DNA of 64,000 nucleotides from Sycobia sp. Sy_11 (Eukaryota; Arthropoda; Insecta; Hymenoptera; Epichrysomallidae): NCBI GenBank assembly GCA_018907035.1, contig JACCIC010000003.1, positions 6,147,001 to 6,211,000 of the forward strand, read 5' to 3'. Shown piece by piece: positions 25,330 to 38,438 of this stretch (position 1 is its first letter; each line of letters starts with the position of its first letter). The notes under the pieces were generated by a model. It saw only the letters and a program-made list of their open reading frames with translations, ran no database searches and was not told where the DNA came from. The position numbers and the translations under genes were made by a program.

Positions 25330-27194
25330 CGAGGAGGTTGAGGAGGCGCGGGGTGGTGGGTAAGATAGGGAGTCGGGAGGGGGGGGGGTCGCGCTTGAAA
25401 ATTATTGTGATCCAAACGAACTTCTATTCTATTGTAGGGTGGCTGCGATTATATCCTTTGTACGAGGAGCACGGCAGAAAAGGAGAAAGAGAGCGAGAGA
25501 GAAGGAGGGGCGGGCACTCCAAGCTCGCCAGGCGCGACGTAGCGCGATGATGACGCATTGTAAAGCCTTTTAAGGGGGGGGGGTGGTGGAGCGCAGAGTG
25601 AGCGCGCACGGGGTGGAGGGGGTCCCTCCGATATATGCGGGACGGTCGCGCTGTACTTATGCTCGCGCGAAACGAGCGCGTAATAAATAGGTATACCCTC
25701 GCGCGCGCGTATACGCGATATAAAGCCAGGGAGTATTGCAGGAGAGAGGATCGTCGTGCTCTTCACGATGGTCTATGTATATGTAGAGCGCGGTGACGCA
25801 CAACTTTTTGGTTTTTCTTTATTTTTTTTTTTACTTTGTTTATATATATCCTTCATTAATCGTACTTTATTACACAATAATTATTGCACTCGCTGCAGTA
25901 GGGGGGGGGGGCGAATCGCGCGCGGTCATTAGGACGAAATGACGACGAAGGATCGATAATGAAATTTGTGCGTCGGTGAGGGATTCTGATGGCTGGTATA
26001 CGCATATAATAATAAATCTTATTGTTAAATATTATTGAATATTATTGAATTATAAATATTATTGAATTCTATATTTCAACTCAGGTGTAATTTAGATTAT
26101 ACACAGTTAAGAGTTTTAAAACTGCCAATGAGAAATTTATCGTATGCTAACTGGGCAAAATCCGATTGAAGTAAAGCGATTTTTTTTTTGAAAACTTTTT
26201 TTGCACGACTAATACGTATAGACGGCATCAAATTTGTGTTTGATTAATTTGTATATAATCTCTGTGAAATCATATGTTTAAAAGGCATATGAAGCTATCT
26301 TAAGTTTCAAAAAAAAACCACCGAACGAAAAAAATCTTATCAGTCTGTACTTTCATAACAAACATTAATCAACCGTGAGCATGATTTTCACGATCGATGG
26401 GCATTATTAGTCACAATAATAATTATCGCAACAAAATAAAACGAGAGCTTTTTCTCTCTCTCACACACACACACCTCACCCACACACCCGCACACACATA
26501 CACAAACTTCTCGCCTCTGTCGACCCCAGTCGATAAAACGATCGATAGAACCCCCGTCATCGTCTCTCTCTCCTGTTTCCAAATCGTGTCGCGAGTTTCT
26601 ATTTTCGAAGCGCGAACCGATACGCAAACTCCAGAAGATTCTGATTAGTAGCATTCATATTCGGTAAGATTACACACAGGCACGCGCTTTATATCGCTCT
26701 ATTCTATATTAAGTCTCGTTATCTTTCAATTCGAATACTCTTCCGAGTAGCGAAATCTAGCGCGCGCGCGCGTTCTATAATGCAATAATGTATATACCGT
26801 AAAGTTCTGGAAAGCTCAACACTCACAGATAAAGAAACATAGACTCATGTAGTACACTTATAGAAATTCGTCCGCGGACTCGACGGCGCGGACAATAATC
26901 AATCGTTTATCAAAAGCATAATATGTTTACACTTTACAGAACGAGGAAACAGTTTCACGTTTTTTCCATCCTCCTGCTGTCGCGCTCGCGCAACTTCGAA
27001 AGTTATCGGCACAGTCAGACACATATATATGTGTGTACGTTTATACGTATGCGCTATATATTTCATTACGTAACGGTACGCATGCATGAAGCATATGCGC
27101 GCGCGCGCGCGTGTGTTTGGTGCTCCGAAGCTTTTTTTTCTTTGTTGCGCCGTGATAGGATTCTTATGCTATATGTCATTCGAGGGAGATAACG

Positions 27195-27197
<3 letters not shown>

Positions 27198-27242
<45 letters not shown>
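27198..27242. repeat. (TA)n array upstream of nested peptide gene
   Basis: AT alternation ending about 245 bp before the peptide start codon. A CG-alternating run follows near 27295-27315. Confidence 0.95.
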
Positions 27243-27247
<5 letters not shown>

Positions 27248-27487
27248 TTTAAAAGATTACAATATCGATAACAATGTAACACGCGCTGACACCGCACGCG
27301 CGCGCGCGCGCACGCGTGGCGCGATCTCCTCTGTCTGGCTTTTCGCGCGCCAGCCGCTATGGAGGGAGGCTGCGGCAGCTTCGACGTCCGCATAATAAGT
27401 CGACCGAGAGGCGCACAGAGCCCGCGCGCGCACGTGGTAAATAAATAGATAAATAAACATATATCTATATACAAAATTTCGGCGAGG

Positions 27488-27542
27488 ATGGCCGACAGAG
27501 CCTTCCTTCTACTGGCCTGCGTCGCGATCCTAGTCGCTCAAG
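27488..27542 (+). CDS. secreted CSalpha-beta (defensin-like) peptide, exon 1: signal peptide
   Basis: This is the first exon of a two-exon plus-strand gene nested in the 32-kb intron of the minus-strand ETS gene. It encodes 18 residues and one base of a glycine codon. After MADR comes a hydrophobic core (FLLLACVAILVA), a classic secretory signal peptide that would be cleaved near the exon junction. The exon ends CAAG before a strong GTGAGT donor at 27543. It is GC-rich, right after a CpG-rich block (27290-27430). No clear TATA box is placed correctly: TA-rich sequence at about 27460-27473 is too close to the ATG, so an upstream untranslated exon is possible. A short signal-peptide exon followed by a mature-peptide exon is the usual layout of arthropod antimicrobial and venom-type peptide genes. 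Confidence 0.72.
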
Positions 27543-28640
27543 GTGAGTAATATAATCCGTGTATCCCCGTGGAGCCCGCGCGACTTTCACGATCTCGGCG
27601 CTTCGCTGCCGCGGTCGAAACTTTCGCTAATACCCGGCACTGTGTGACCTGCAAATTGCGCATACGCGCAAGGCGTGCGGTGGTGGAGCTCTGCGTGAGT
27701 TTCTTCCTTTTTTTTTTACCCTTTCGCGAGGCCTCGAGCAGTCGGACGCTTAATACCACGAACTTTTGTGTAGACCTTGAGTGCATCGCTTTTCGATAGT
27801 CTCCGGCTTGCTATTCTCCCCAGGCTCTTTATGAGCGTAGGAAAAAGAATGTGTAAAAAAAATTAAATTTACGAAATTTTTAAAAATGAATAATACAACA
27901 AATCGGTGAATTTGGTATAATAGATGACGATGATTTTTATTAAAATGAAGTAGATCAAACGCTTCTGATTAACTGTCGCGGTGTCAAAATATAAATGACA
28001 ACTTTTAGTCCAATATTTAGATATTCGTAACTCGAATTCGATTCTGGGTCTGAACTGAGTTTGAATTTGAGAGTGCTCTTTTCGATTCATCGTATTTATT
28101 TTTATAATAATTATCTTCGTAATTTATATTCAAAACATACTGCACAGCAAAGAAACTAACTGAATGTCCAATTTCGATGATTTTAGAAATTGTACTCATT
28201 GACGTTAATTTTCATAATAAATTAATCTTCATAATTTCAAAAAATTTTAATTATCAATGACTATATCTTTAAGAATTTGTTAAAAAATGGATTCAAAATC
28301 GAATCAGGAAAACAAAGAACAGACGTTTTACACAACTTTAGCTTTATCGTTTGATAATAATTTTAAATATAATGGTTTACACAATTAAAACGATTTAATA
28401 TTAAAATTATTTCGATTACTAATAAAAAAATTAAATAAAGTAATTAAACTTGTTAAAGACTAGACGATAAATGATCATATCTCAAAAGTTGTGCATGAAA
28501 TAAATTGTTATGTCTGTCTGGCTTCGTATAAGCCGGAAAAGCTAAGCGTTATGTTATTTCTACTGGAAGAAACGAATATAAGAAACATGCAAATAAATCA
28601 ATTTTTGCATTTGATAAAATATAAATTAATTGCACAGTGC

Positions 28641-28695
<55 letters not shown>

Positions 28696-29235
28696 TATAT
28701 ATATAGTAAACAATATGGTCAGACAATTGATATGGATAGTGAAACAAAATTATAGACAAAGAAAATATGTACCATAAAAGATGTATTTTGAAAATGATTT
28801 ATATAGTAAATTACATGATAATACGATTAATCGACATTTAAGTACATAATCGACAATATAAAAGATTTTAATTTTCTAATCAAAGTCGTGATATAAATTT
28901 GTAATTATTATATACCAACAATTGTATTGTATAATTAAAAATTGTAAAATGTCCACAGCTCAAGTAATTAATTTATAATCTAAAAAAATAGATGAATTAT
29001 TTATAGAAAAGAAAAATTCAATTTAAATCTAAGGGTATCTGTTCCAAATCGCAGGAACAATACGCGCGCAAATTCGTTAAAAAAATCGAAAGTAATTTCC
29101 AATTTCATATCTTCTCCAACAGGTGCAAATCTTCGCGTCACTCCCTCAAACTTTTCCCCTTCTTTTTCTTTTTTTCAAAACAGCCGCCCATACATTCAAA
29201 TCCCCATGACAATTCATCGAATTTTGTTGCAACAG
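27543..29235 (+). other. intron of the nested defensin-like gene
   Basis: A 1693-bp AT-rich interval with GTGAGT at its left end and AACAG at its right end. It contains the (TA)n array at 28646 and no other supportable exon. Its composition contrasts sharply with the two GC-balanced exons. Confidence 0.6.
28646..28705. repeat. (TA)n array in nested gene intron
   Basis: AT alternation with one TAGATA interruption. Confidence 0.95.
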
Positions 29236-29375
29236 GAATCTGCGAGCCGTGCGACTTGAAGACGGCGTACGGCTGTCACGTGGACTGCGTCAATCAGCGC
29301 TATTTCAACGGGATCTGCTACGCCACGGAGTCGGGAATGGACTGCCAGTGCCGGGGCACAAGGGGTAGGCGATAG
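29236..29375 (+). CDS. secreted CSalpha-beta (defensin-like) peptide, exon 2: mature peptide
   Basis: Joined in frame to exon 1, this encodes the mature part of a predicted 64-residue precursor; the stop TAG is at 29373-29375. It has seven cysteines. The core spacing is C-x7-C-x3-C-x9-C-x8-C-x-C, with GxC as NGIC and CxC as CQC, the CSalpha-beta fold signature of insect defensins and related toxins. An extra cysteine lies two residues before the first core cysteine (C-E-P-C). The C-terminus is basic (RGTRGRR). Known members of this fold are extracellular antimicrobials or ion-channel ligands; which applies here cannot be told. The acceptor TTGTTGCAACAG (ending 29235) has a weak pyrimidine tract. 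A stronger tract ends at 29183, but splicing there would break the frame. A GTAGGC at 29365 could be a donor to a third exon, which would change the C-terminus. Confidence 0.75.
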
Positions 29376-29471
29376 AGAAGAGATTTCCGTCCGCGCTTCG
29401 TTCGTGAATGATGTAACGACGAGGAGGGGGGAGAAACCGCGGCGCGAGAGCGGTCAAAGTCGAAGAAGCGA

Positions 29472-29472
<1 letters not shown>

Positions 29473-29541
<69 letters not shown>
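29473..29541. repeat. (TA)n-(GA)n compound microsatellite
   Basis: AT alternation then GA alternation, starting about 100 bp after the peptide stop codon and therefore probably in its 3' UTR. Confidence 0.95.
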
Positions 29542-29542
<1 letters not shown>

Positions 29543-29752
29543 CACGGAAAGAGGGAGCGGCAGCAAAGTTTCTACTTGAGATTACAATAATTTTCCCTTC
29601 ATTTCTTTTTGTTTCTTATGTCTCAGAATAATAAGTCATATAATCGATGTACTTTTTTATTTAAAAAAATTACTTTCTATATAAATATATCAACCTAATA
29701 TTCTTCCTGATTTTTTATGAACATAAGCACCCATGAAAAGACTGAAAATACA

Positions 29753-29758
29753 AATAAA
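29753..29758 (+). promoter_or_regulatory. candidate polyadenylation signal of the nested peptide gene
   Basis: AATAAA about 380 nt after the stop codon of the peptide gene, in AT-rich sequence where chance hexamers are frequent. Confidence 0.25.
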
Positions 29759-30717
29759 TTATTTACAAAATATCTTCTAAGTGTCTTTTAATTATTTACA
29801 TATATTCATCGCATTATTTCGTAATGAAGTTAGGCTGTCGGTAGACTTTAAATTATTTAATACAAAACTTTATCTTGCAAGTTTATAAAATTATTTGTAA
29901 GCTTCATCTTTGTAAAATTTGATCTTTCGAGATTTTTATAAAGTATGCATTTGTATAGAAATGAAATCAGATGGATTTTCTATAAGCATATACTATGCAC
30001 TAAATTTCAAACTAGAGACAGTTCATAATACAGAGCTAAAAGTTTTTTATTTTTGCTGTAAAAACCAATATGAATTCAAAGTATTGAAATCTGTCAATTT
30101 CGACGACGAAAGCATACGAAAATTGTAATAATTTGTCGATTGAATTTTTATAAATTAAGATCCGAAAATATAGCAATTTCTAATACTCTTTAAAAAAATC
30201 ATAGAGTGATAATTATATGATTAACAATACAGAAACACTGATAAAGTTAGCACGTTTATTTCTTGGCTGATGATACTGGACTGTTCAAGATGATTGAGAT
30301 AGAACTCAAACACAATTGTGGAATTTTTGATTAAATGAAAAGCAGTACTATATAACACATTTCAGCTATTGTTGGGCCTCAGGTTAAATTAGACTTACTT
30401 TGTTATTGTAACTCGTGCTTCAGAAGTAACAGAAATTTTCCCTTGCTTCTGCCGAACTTATATTTATTTTCGATGACTGTATCACTCCTGGGCTTACAGT
30501 TTATCATTCGACATTCTAGAATTTCTCCGAGAGAGTGACAGAGAGAGAGAGAGATAGGGGGGGGGGAGAAAAAGAAAGAGAGGAAACTCAAAATGCAGCT
30601 TCATGGAGAATCCTTCGAAAGCGATTCATCCGCTTGTCAACGAGGGGAGAAAAAAAGATCTGCGCGCGATGCGCCCACTTAAAAACAATATCGGCTCTAA
30701 CGAGTTGCCCAGCTGAT

Positions 30718-30718
<1 letters not shown>

Positions 30719-30760
<42 letters not shown>
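30719..30760. repeat. (GT)n microsatellite
   Basis: Forty-two bases of pure GT alternation. Confidence 0.95.
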
Positions 30761-30763
<3 letters not shown>

Positions 30764-31062
30764 GTAAAAATCGATACTAGAGACAAGCATGCGGCAATGC
30801 GCCCTCGCGTCTACCGCCGTATATATCGTTATGATTCGGATTCAAAGGACTCGTAAAAAGGGCCATCGAGCTTTTTTTTTCCTTCCTAAGGGATAAATGG
30901 ACCGGCGAGCGTGCACAATGAAGACGGCGGGGCCGAGAACGATCGTCGAGCGCCCGCGGAGGGTAAGGAATGGAGGGAAGACGAATCACAGAGGGCAATT
31001 CGCGTTTCGGGCCGATTATGATTGTCTGGGAGAAGCGGGTGGATTGACGTATTTTCTTCTCT

Positions 31063-31064
<2 letters not shown>

Positions 31065-31102
<38 letters not shown>
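31065..31102. repeat. (CT)n microsatellite
   Basis: Pure CT run at the right edge of a CpG-rich block. Confidence 0.95.
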
Positions 31103-31105
<3 letters not shown>

Positions 31106-31815
31106 CTCATTCTATTTTTCTCAATCCTCCCACACTTGTATATAGCTTCGCGCGAGCGTAAACGTCATAAAGATGTCGCGGATTTAGAACTGGTCATGTA
31201 GAACAATAAGCCAGGCTAATAATACAGGACGACGAATTTGGAAAAAAGTCAATAAATTCAATCGATTGAATCTAATGCCGCGAAAGCAAAAAATACGCAC
31301 GAGACAATTCAAAATCCAGAAGGACATACGTTGAATCAAACTGTCAATCGTGTGCCCTCGCGAATTGGCTCGATATGGCCAGTTTTGACAATATTAATCG
31401 TTTAACTATATCGTATTCTAGGCGGGCGCAAAATTTCGGGACGCGATGTCTACTCATCAGATATAATAACCACTGTAATCTTCATATAGTAATCTCTTGT
31501 CGTTCAGCGATGGAATTTCCTTGCATCTCGTCCGTCCGATTTGCGCAAACGAAGCATGAACGCCGAGAAATCAAAGACGCCGGTATATATAAGCAATAGG
31601 CGATATAGATCGAGGATATAATTTTCCCTTTCCCCTGTTCCTTTCTTTTCCCTGTCTCTTTCTCTTTCCCCATAATCGTCAGCTCGTCCCTCCTCCACCC
31701 GCCTCCGTCTATATATAGGATTAACAAAACTGCGGACTACTGGCCATCTCCGTCTGCTCGGCCGGACTACTACTCGGTACGTATGTGTATTGCCGTTCGG
31801 CAAATTGAGCGAGTA

Positions 31816-31823
31816 TCTCTCTC

Positions 31824-31848
<25 letters not shown>
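31816..31848. repeat. (CT)n microsatellite
   Basis: Interrupted CT run at the left edge of a CpG-rich block (31880-32200). Confidence 0.9.
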
Positions 31849-31854
<6 letters not shown>

Positions 31855-34184
31855 CCTCTCACTCCACGTCTCCCTTTCCCCTCGCTGCGCGTACGTACGT
31901 GCGTGCGTGCGTCCGCGCGCCCGCAGCTTGATCGGCTCTCGATCGAACGGTAATTCACTTACGAGTTAATAATGGGCGCCAAAGGGGGCGGCGGCGGTGC
32001 GCCCATTTATTCGGCGGATAGCGAGCGAGGGAGCGAGGCCAAGGGGGCGCGGGGGACTCGATACGGAACTGCGAATGGCCCCGGCGCAAAATCCCCGAAA
32101 TAACGGCGCCGATAGTTCGTAAACATCTCGTTGAAACTTCGATAATTGATGGCTCGGCCCAGACCGCCCTCTGCTATCCGTTGCGCGGATTTTTCCCTCA
32201 CTCTCTGTCTCTCTCTCGCTCTCTCTCTCTTTCTCCCTGACTTTCACCTAAGTAGGTCTAGAGCGTGTGTCCATGTTACAATTTCGGCGGGGGAAGAAGC
32301 ATTATTTTCGGATTGGATGTGAATTAGTTGTATATTGGCAAGCAAATCTTATATGCATCTTACAACTAATTGTATTTTTTTTCGACAATATATGTAATGT
32401 TTGCTAAAAATCTAATATTTCCTGAGCCTTGAAGTGATAATATCAGTGAAAAATAAATGAGGCCATTGAATGAATAGCAAACGCCACTTGTATTTAGGAT
32501 TAAAAATATGACTTTCAATGAAGAACAAAAAAATGGTTATAGATCTAGTGGTTTTGACCGAGGTCAAGGTAACGAAAAACAGTCAGATATATGGTGCTAT
32601 ATATTTAGAGTAGGGTAGAATTACGACATGAAATACAAAAATGGATATTAAGTCAATGCACAGTACGTTGTGAACTCAAGTTATACACGTTGGTTCGATC
32701 ACGACTTCGGCAACATAAAAACATATGTGAGCATTATTGTATTTATCTATATGGATTATTGATACTGTTTTGGAAAATGTATTCTACGTATAATAAGTTA
32801 TTTAAAAAGTATAAAACAAAAATTGATTATTCAGTCTAACTTAATGCTTCCGAACTTAACGAATTAATACCCTCCCCCCCTTCTTAAATTTCTAAGATCG
32901 ATCTAGCACAGGTTGCCTTGTTAAGTTGAAGCTACGATGGAAGCAATTTTAATTTTCTTAATTTATACACGGCCTGACAAAAAAATTCAAGAAAAATATC
33001 ATGTTTAATTATTTTTACATTATCTCACAAAAATTTCATCCTTTATCATTGAATAAAAAAAACGAAATTTTTTTCAATGCCTCGGTATATACTTTTTCAA
33101 TTTGTTGATATTTTTTCACATAATTGGCACACTTGACTGTTCATATGCACAATTTAAAATTTTATATCAATTCGGTATTGTGTTTCTAATTATTATTAAA
33201 TTCTCTGTGTACAATATCATTTTAAGCGATTTATATTTTTATTCAGTTTTATCTTTTCCGATATGCTCAGTAGATTCAATTTTTTTTTATGATTTCTCTT
33301 TAAAGTTTCTTAAGAAATTTGATGGAAAACTAAGACATTCACAAAAGGAATCGGGGAATTTTCAGATAATCTTAGTTAGGATTATTAGTTTCGCAAGGAA
33401 GTCAAAGAAATGTATTCTTTTTTAATATATAAATAATTAGAACTTCGTCAAGCGGATTGGCAATCAATTTTTGGATAAATATAAATTCACATCAAAATTC
33501 GTAATTTATAATACATTTTATCAAATACAGCTGTATAAATTATTCATTCGGTCAATTTGTACAATTTCAGTTCAATAAAACAAAATTCATATGGATGCTA
33601 AATTTGGCAAGGCTCCGATAATTGACAGTTTACATTTTCATTTTTCTTTAAGGAAAATAATAACTCCTTGAATGAAGGAATCGCGTACGATTTAGAAATT
33701 CGTGCATAATCCATCTCATGCGCCGAGTAGAATTACAATTAAAACATTTTAAATTTTAAACGCAAGAGAGCTAAAGCAAACTCTAGAACCAGGCATATTC
33801 TATATATTCCCGGATAGACAAGTGGAGGCTTGAGAATAAGAAACATGACGTAAGCACCGACCCATACACCCGCACGCCCGCGCGCACACACATATATACA
33901 CAGACTCGCGTGCATTTTACGGTCGGACATTACAATATTGACGATGCATGGCTATATACATCAGTTCGCGTGTGAGGCACGCGAGCGCGCTCACCGACCA
34001 GCTGCGCGGTCCGCATGCAGCGCGAGACCGGTGCGTAATTTTTGGGCGTGGCATAGGTGTATGAGTATACACGCATACAGGTATATATGCATGTAAGAGG
34101 AGAGAGAAAATCAGGATGTGCGCAGTAGGGGGTGGCCGCGCGCTGGTCGATTAGCGGCCGCTCTGGTATATAATCGCTGCTGTA

Positions 34185-34186
<2 letters not shown>

Positions 34187-34234
<48 letters not shown>

Positions 34235-34293
34235 AGGACGCCGAGAGTGCCGGCTGACTTTTTACACGCGCGCGCGCGCGCGCGTGTGTGTGT
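34187..34293. repeat. (TA)n array, then a (CG)n-(GT)n run
   Basis: AT alternation at 34187-34229, then CG alternation passing into GT at 34266-34293. Confidence 0.9.
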
Positions 34294-34556
34294 ATACGTG
34301 CGGTCGCGTGCGCCATCGGCGTCGAGGCGTAAATTTTACGCCCTCTTTCTCTTTCTTCGCTGAATAGTGGACAGGGGGGAGGGGGCGAGAAGTTGGCCTA
34401 CACCGAAAGTGAAATTAGCTTCGAAATTAATCCGTAAGGTATGTGGGGGGGGCAGGGGGAGGGGAGGGGTCGCGGATTAAACTTCGAAGCTGACGCGGCA
34501 GCCGCGGACACGTTGATTTTACACCCTCTCGGAGCGTTCGAGTTGTACAAGAGAGT

Positions 34557-34558
<2 letters not shown>

Positions 34559-34587
<29 letters not shown>
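34559..34587. repeat. (TA)n array
   Basis: Short AT alternation between two GC-rich segments. Confidence 0.9.
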
Positions 34588-34591
<4 letters not shown>

Positions 34592-35872
34592 TATGTTAAT
34601 CTCAAGGAGGGTATTAGTTGCCGCGGCGAGGAGGAAGGGCGCGGGGTTGGTTGGCCAGCGAGCAGGAGCCAAGAAGCAGGTGATCCCGGGACAGTGGCCA
34701 GAGAATCGAGCATATGCCGTATAGGGATAAGCAAGGATAAGGTTATCTGTCGGCGCATATCAAATTGAGGAAACGCGCGCGAGCGAGCAAGACGTGCATG
34801 CAGAGATAGTTCCCTGCGCGGCCGGGGGAGGGCCAGGGTTAGCCGGGGCTTTATTCAAATTTCCGTAAGTATGCACATACGTATATGACTTTCGAAAGGC
34901 GGGAGGAATTTTTTTCACCCCCTCCCCCGCCAACCGCTTTCTTCTCGGCCGGGAAGGCGAGCTTTCGACGTGGCCTCTCGCCTGGGGCGTAATGGATTCG
35001 AAGTTGCGGGGAAAGGTCGCGGGTATCGCACAGGGCAGTGGTTTCGGGGAAAAATAAGCCTTTCTTTTTCTTTTATGTTTATTTATACTTTCTTCTTGTT
35101 TTTTTTTTCATCGTCGAGGCAAAGGATATTTATTGAACTTTTGCTTGGACGTTTCAAAAATATCTACCTACTACATACCAGGCTGCCTAAGGTGCGAGTG
35201 TGAGTCCAGGCCGGATTTTGAGAGGCTGCTGCCGTACCCTGGATAGAGACAGAAATCGTAAAAGCGTATTAATAATTCAGATTTAGACTGATAAAAGAAT
35301 TTCAGATGATAAATTTTTGTTTCAATATAATTTTTATAATTAATTGATAATCTATAGATGTCATTGATGAATTGAATAAACTGTATATAAACATAGGACA
35401 GACAGGTTTAATTCAGTAAATAACCTTTAGAGCAGTTTATTAGAGATCTTTAAATTCGACTATATTTATATCACGTGTAATAATGTAAAAGTTTTTTAAT
35501 AAATGAAGATTTTGCGAGAAAGTAACGAGAAAGAGTTAACGCTATTTAAAACCTAAAACATTGAAATTGTGACTAACAAGCGGAGAATCTTATGTTTGAG
35601 GCCCGAACTTGCTTGTAACTTACAGAATCTCTTCTAATATAGCTAAATAGAACATCTGTGCAGTCATTATTTCCAATACTTCATTGGTTCAACGAAATTT
35701 AGAATTAAAATTTCGAGCGACTACGTACGCTAATAAATAATTAAAATTTTCCCAGACAAATTCTTCACCGATAAGAGAATATAATGTCGATAAAAATTTC
35801 CTTTTTTTATTTACACGTATGGAAAATAAATATAACCTAATATTATTGTAATTACATGTTTCATTGAGAATT

Positions 35873-36117
35873 ATTAAAATCAAAATTTCATAAGAATTGA
35901 AAATCCTAACGATTCAGGTCAATATTACAAACAATCAACTCATCTAAAAAGAATACTGCTATCTTTATTAAATTTTGGCTGCAAGATCAATAAAATAATA
36001 AAAAGACTAAATGTTCTTATTAAATTTATATTATATTCGTGCATTGATTGTTTCTATAAATTTAGGTCTTGAATCGTAAGGATTTTCAATTCTTATTGAA
36101 TTTTCGATTTTAAAACT
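35873..36117. repeat. fold-back element
   Basis: Two long inverted arms. The left contains AAGAATTGAAAATCCTAACG then ATTCAGGTC; the right, read inversely, contains AAGAATTGAAAATCCTTACG then ATTCAAGACC. Weaker pairing extends the arms to roughly 60 bp. The AT-rich centre has no open frame. It looks like an old hairpin MITE or an inverted duplication. Confidence 0.6.
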
Positions 36118-36231
36118 TATAAATAATGCATGGGATATAATTCACTTTACGTTTTCTTATTTGTTTATTTTGTCATTTGAGCCGAAGTATATATTTGAGA
36201 AAACTTCAATTATTTATTAGAACAGATCTAT

Positions 36232-36235
<4 letters not shown>

Positions 36236-36291
<56 letters not shown>
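36236..36291. repeat. (TA)n array
   Basis: AT alternation shortly right of the fold-back element. Confidence 0.95.
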
Positions 36292-36296
<5 letters not shown>

Positions 36297-37173
36297 GTCT
36301 TTGGTCCAAAGGGCCATTGCAAACAATAGCTGGACATATCTTCTGTTCAGGTATATTAGGTAAGATTTTGTGAGCTACAGCCAATCCAGAACCCAAATAT
36401 TACATAGACTTTTCATCTACGACAATAAGACTCCTGTACTTATTACAAAATCAATCCTATTTTTCACAATTTTTGGCATTGTAATATAATGTCATTACGG
36501 ATATAATAAATTTGTTAAAGAAAGCGAAAACTGATCGATATAATTATATTTATAATTATGCCAAATGGGTAAAGCAACGGGATTGTAAGAAGAGAATACG
36601 TGGGAGGGCTAAGAAATTAAAAAAAAAGAAAAGTTGGCTGAGCAAGCGAGTTTTATGATCCATTTTCTAATAGTACAAAGCAAAAAATGTTCCGTGTTAC
36701 ATCTGAGCTTCGGACAAATCCAATTCAATTGCTGTATTGCAATATACGAACTCGACGTTAATTTTACACAGTCGAAAAATCTAATTGAAATCTTTAATAG
36801 TAATGGTTACGAATGAAAATTTCAACTAACGCAACGTTAGTTTCAAATTTATTCAACGCGATCCCTATTCGCTATATAATTCGGACTGTCGAAGAGCTAT
36901 GCTATTTGACCATTTCCATTGAAATCAGATTCTTGAAAAATATAAATAGGAATCTGTTCTCCCTTGAAACATCTATCGTTTACGTTACTTTCAGGTGCGG
37001 ATCGACGAGCATTAGATTTATATCTATGTATACACGTACAATCGATTCCACGACGAAAAGAATAGGAAACGACGGGGGAGGGGGTGTCAAACGCGCCATC
37101 CGAGACGCCGGAAACCCGTCCGAGCGGCAGAATCCGACGGAGAGGATTTCCGTGTAAGCAAACAGGGCATCCC

Positions 37174-37174
<1 letters not shown>

Positions 37175-37224
<50 letters not shown>
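37175..37224. repeat. (TA)n array
   Basis: Pure AT alternation. Confidence 0.95.
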
Positions 37225-37228
<4 letters not shown>

Positions 37229-38386
37229 ATCACAGTAATAACGCGTCGAATGTTGTCGTAGAGGGACTGCTCGGCTTTTGCTTGCATCGTCCGCTTTGGG
37301 AAAAATGGAACCGCTTGAAATCCTGGGTCAAATTCACTAGGGTTGATCGGTCAACTTGTTATTGTACATTGCATTTTTCAGTTTAACGCGATCGTGGTTA
37401 TATCAAAAATCACGTCTCATCCCGAATCTTGGACGAGAAGGTCGGTGAAAAGTTTTTTTTTTAACTTTAAATTGAATACTTAGGACGAGAGGTTGAATTA
37501 CATATTCATTATTTATTAAAAGAGTAACTAAAATTAGATGAGGATTTTAGTTACATAATATTTATCAAAATTAACGATATGCTTTATACTATTAATTTAG
37601 AACATGTTTATGATTTTTCGGTAATGGAACATGTAAGAGAAATCAAGGCTGTAAATCTCAGTGGAAAATAAGTATTTTTACGTATTTAGAAGCGCTGATT
37701 ACGAATAGCAAAATAAAAATTGACACCGAAAGTAATAATCATAATGTATAACATGAAAATCCCATGTAAATTTATATATTTTTGATCTTCTGAATGGAAT
37801 GAAAGAATAAATATTGTAAATTACTAGGTAAGCTAAAGTTACATAAGTTAAAGTTAAATAAGTCACGTAATTTAGTTGTCATTTTTTCTATTTTGAGAAA
37901 TGGAAGATTTAAATTTTACAATATTCTTAATAGTTCGAAAAAACCATGATTTTATCTTCTTTTTCGTTTTGTTACGGATTTAAAATATTTACTGTAATAA
38001 TTATTTTTAAATAAGATAAAAAATTTACATTTTATTGCATGTATGAATATGTTTCAATGTATGACATCACAGCTTCATCTTTCGCTTAGCTGGCTCTTCA
38101 CTTTCAAAGTTAGAAAATCCACGAGCTAAGCTTAAACGCGCATATTCAAAGTGAAAAAGAAAATAAGTCAAAACGAGCGGGAGAAAAAAGAACAAAGAAG
38201 AGAACTCTGGAAAATTTGCCGTGAGGGGGTAAATTGCGAGCGAACGAAGGGGCCGAGTGACACTTTTTTTCGCGATTCTTGAGCACAGAGGCAAGAAAGA
38301 AAAAAAAGAAAAAACGAGCTCGACAGTCAAAAAGCGCGTGGAAGTTTATACCGGGAGCTGTCGGTGCATCGCCACCTCGTTTTGTG

Positions 38387-38388
<2 letters not shown>

Positions 38389-38433
<45 letters not shown>
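38389..38433. repeat. (TA)n array
   Basis: AT alternation at the left border of a CpG-rich block (38440-38700). Confidence 0.95.

Positions 38434-38438
<5 letters not shown>

Noticed and set aside
29184..29235. Upstream extension of peptide exon 2 to the stronger acceptor at 29183
   Set aside because: Joining there from exon 1 shifts the frame and meets a stop within about ten codons, so 29236 is the frame-compatible start.
37087..37386. Tyrosine-isoleucine repeat frames, here and at about twenty other places
   Set aside because: Direct translation of (TA)n microsatellites.
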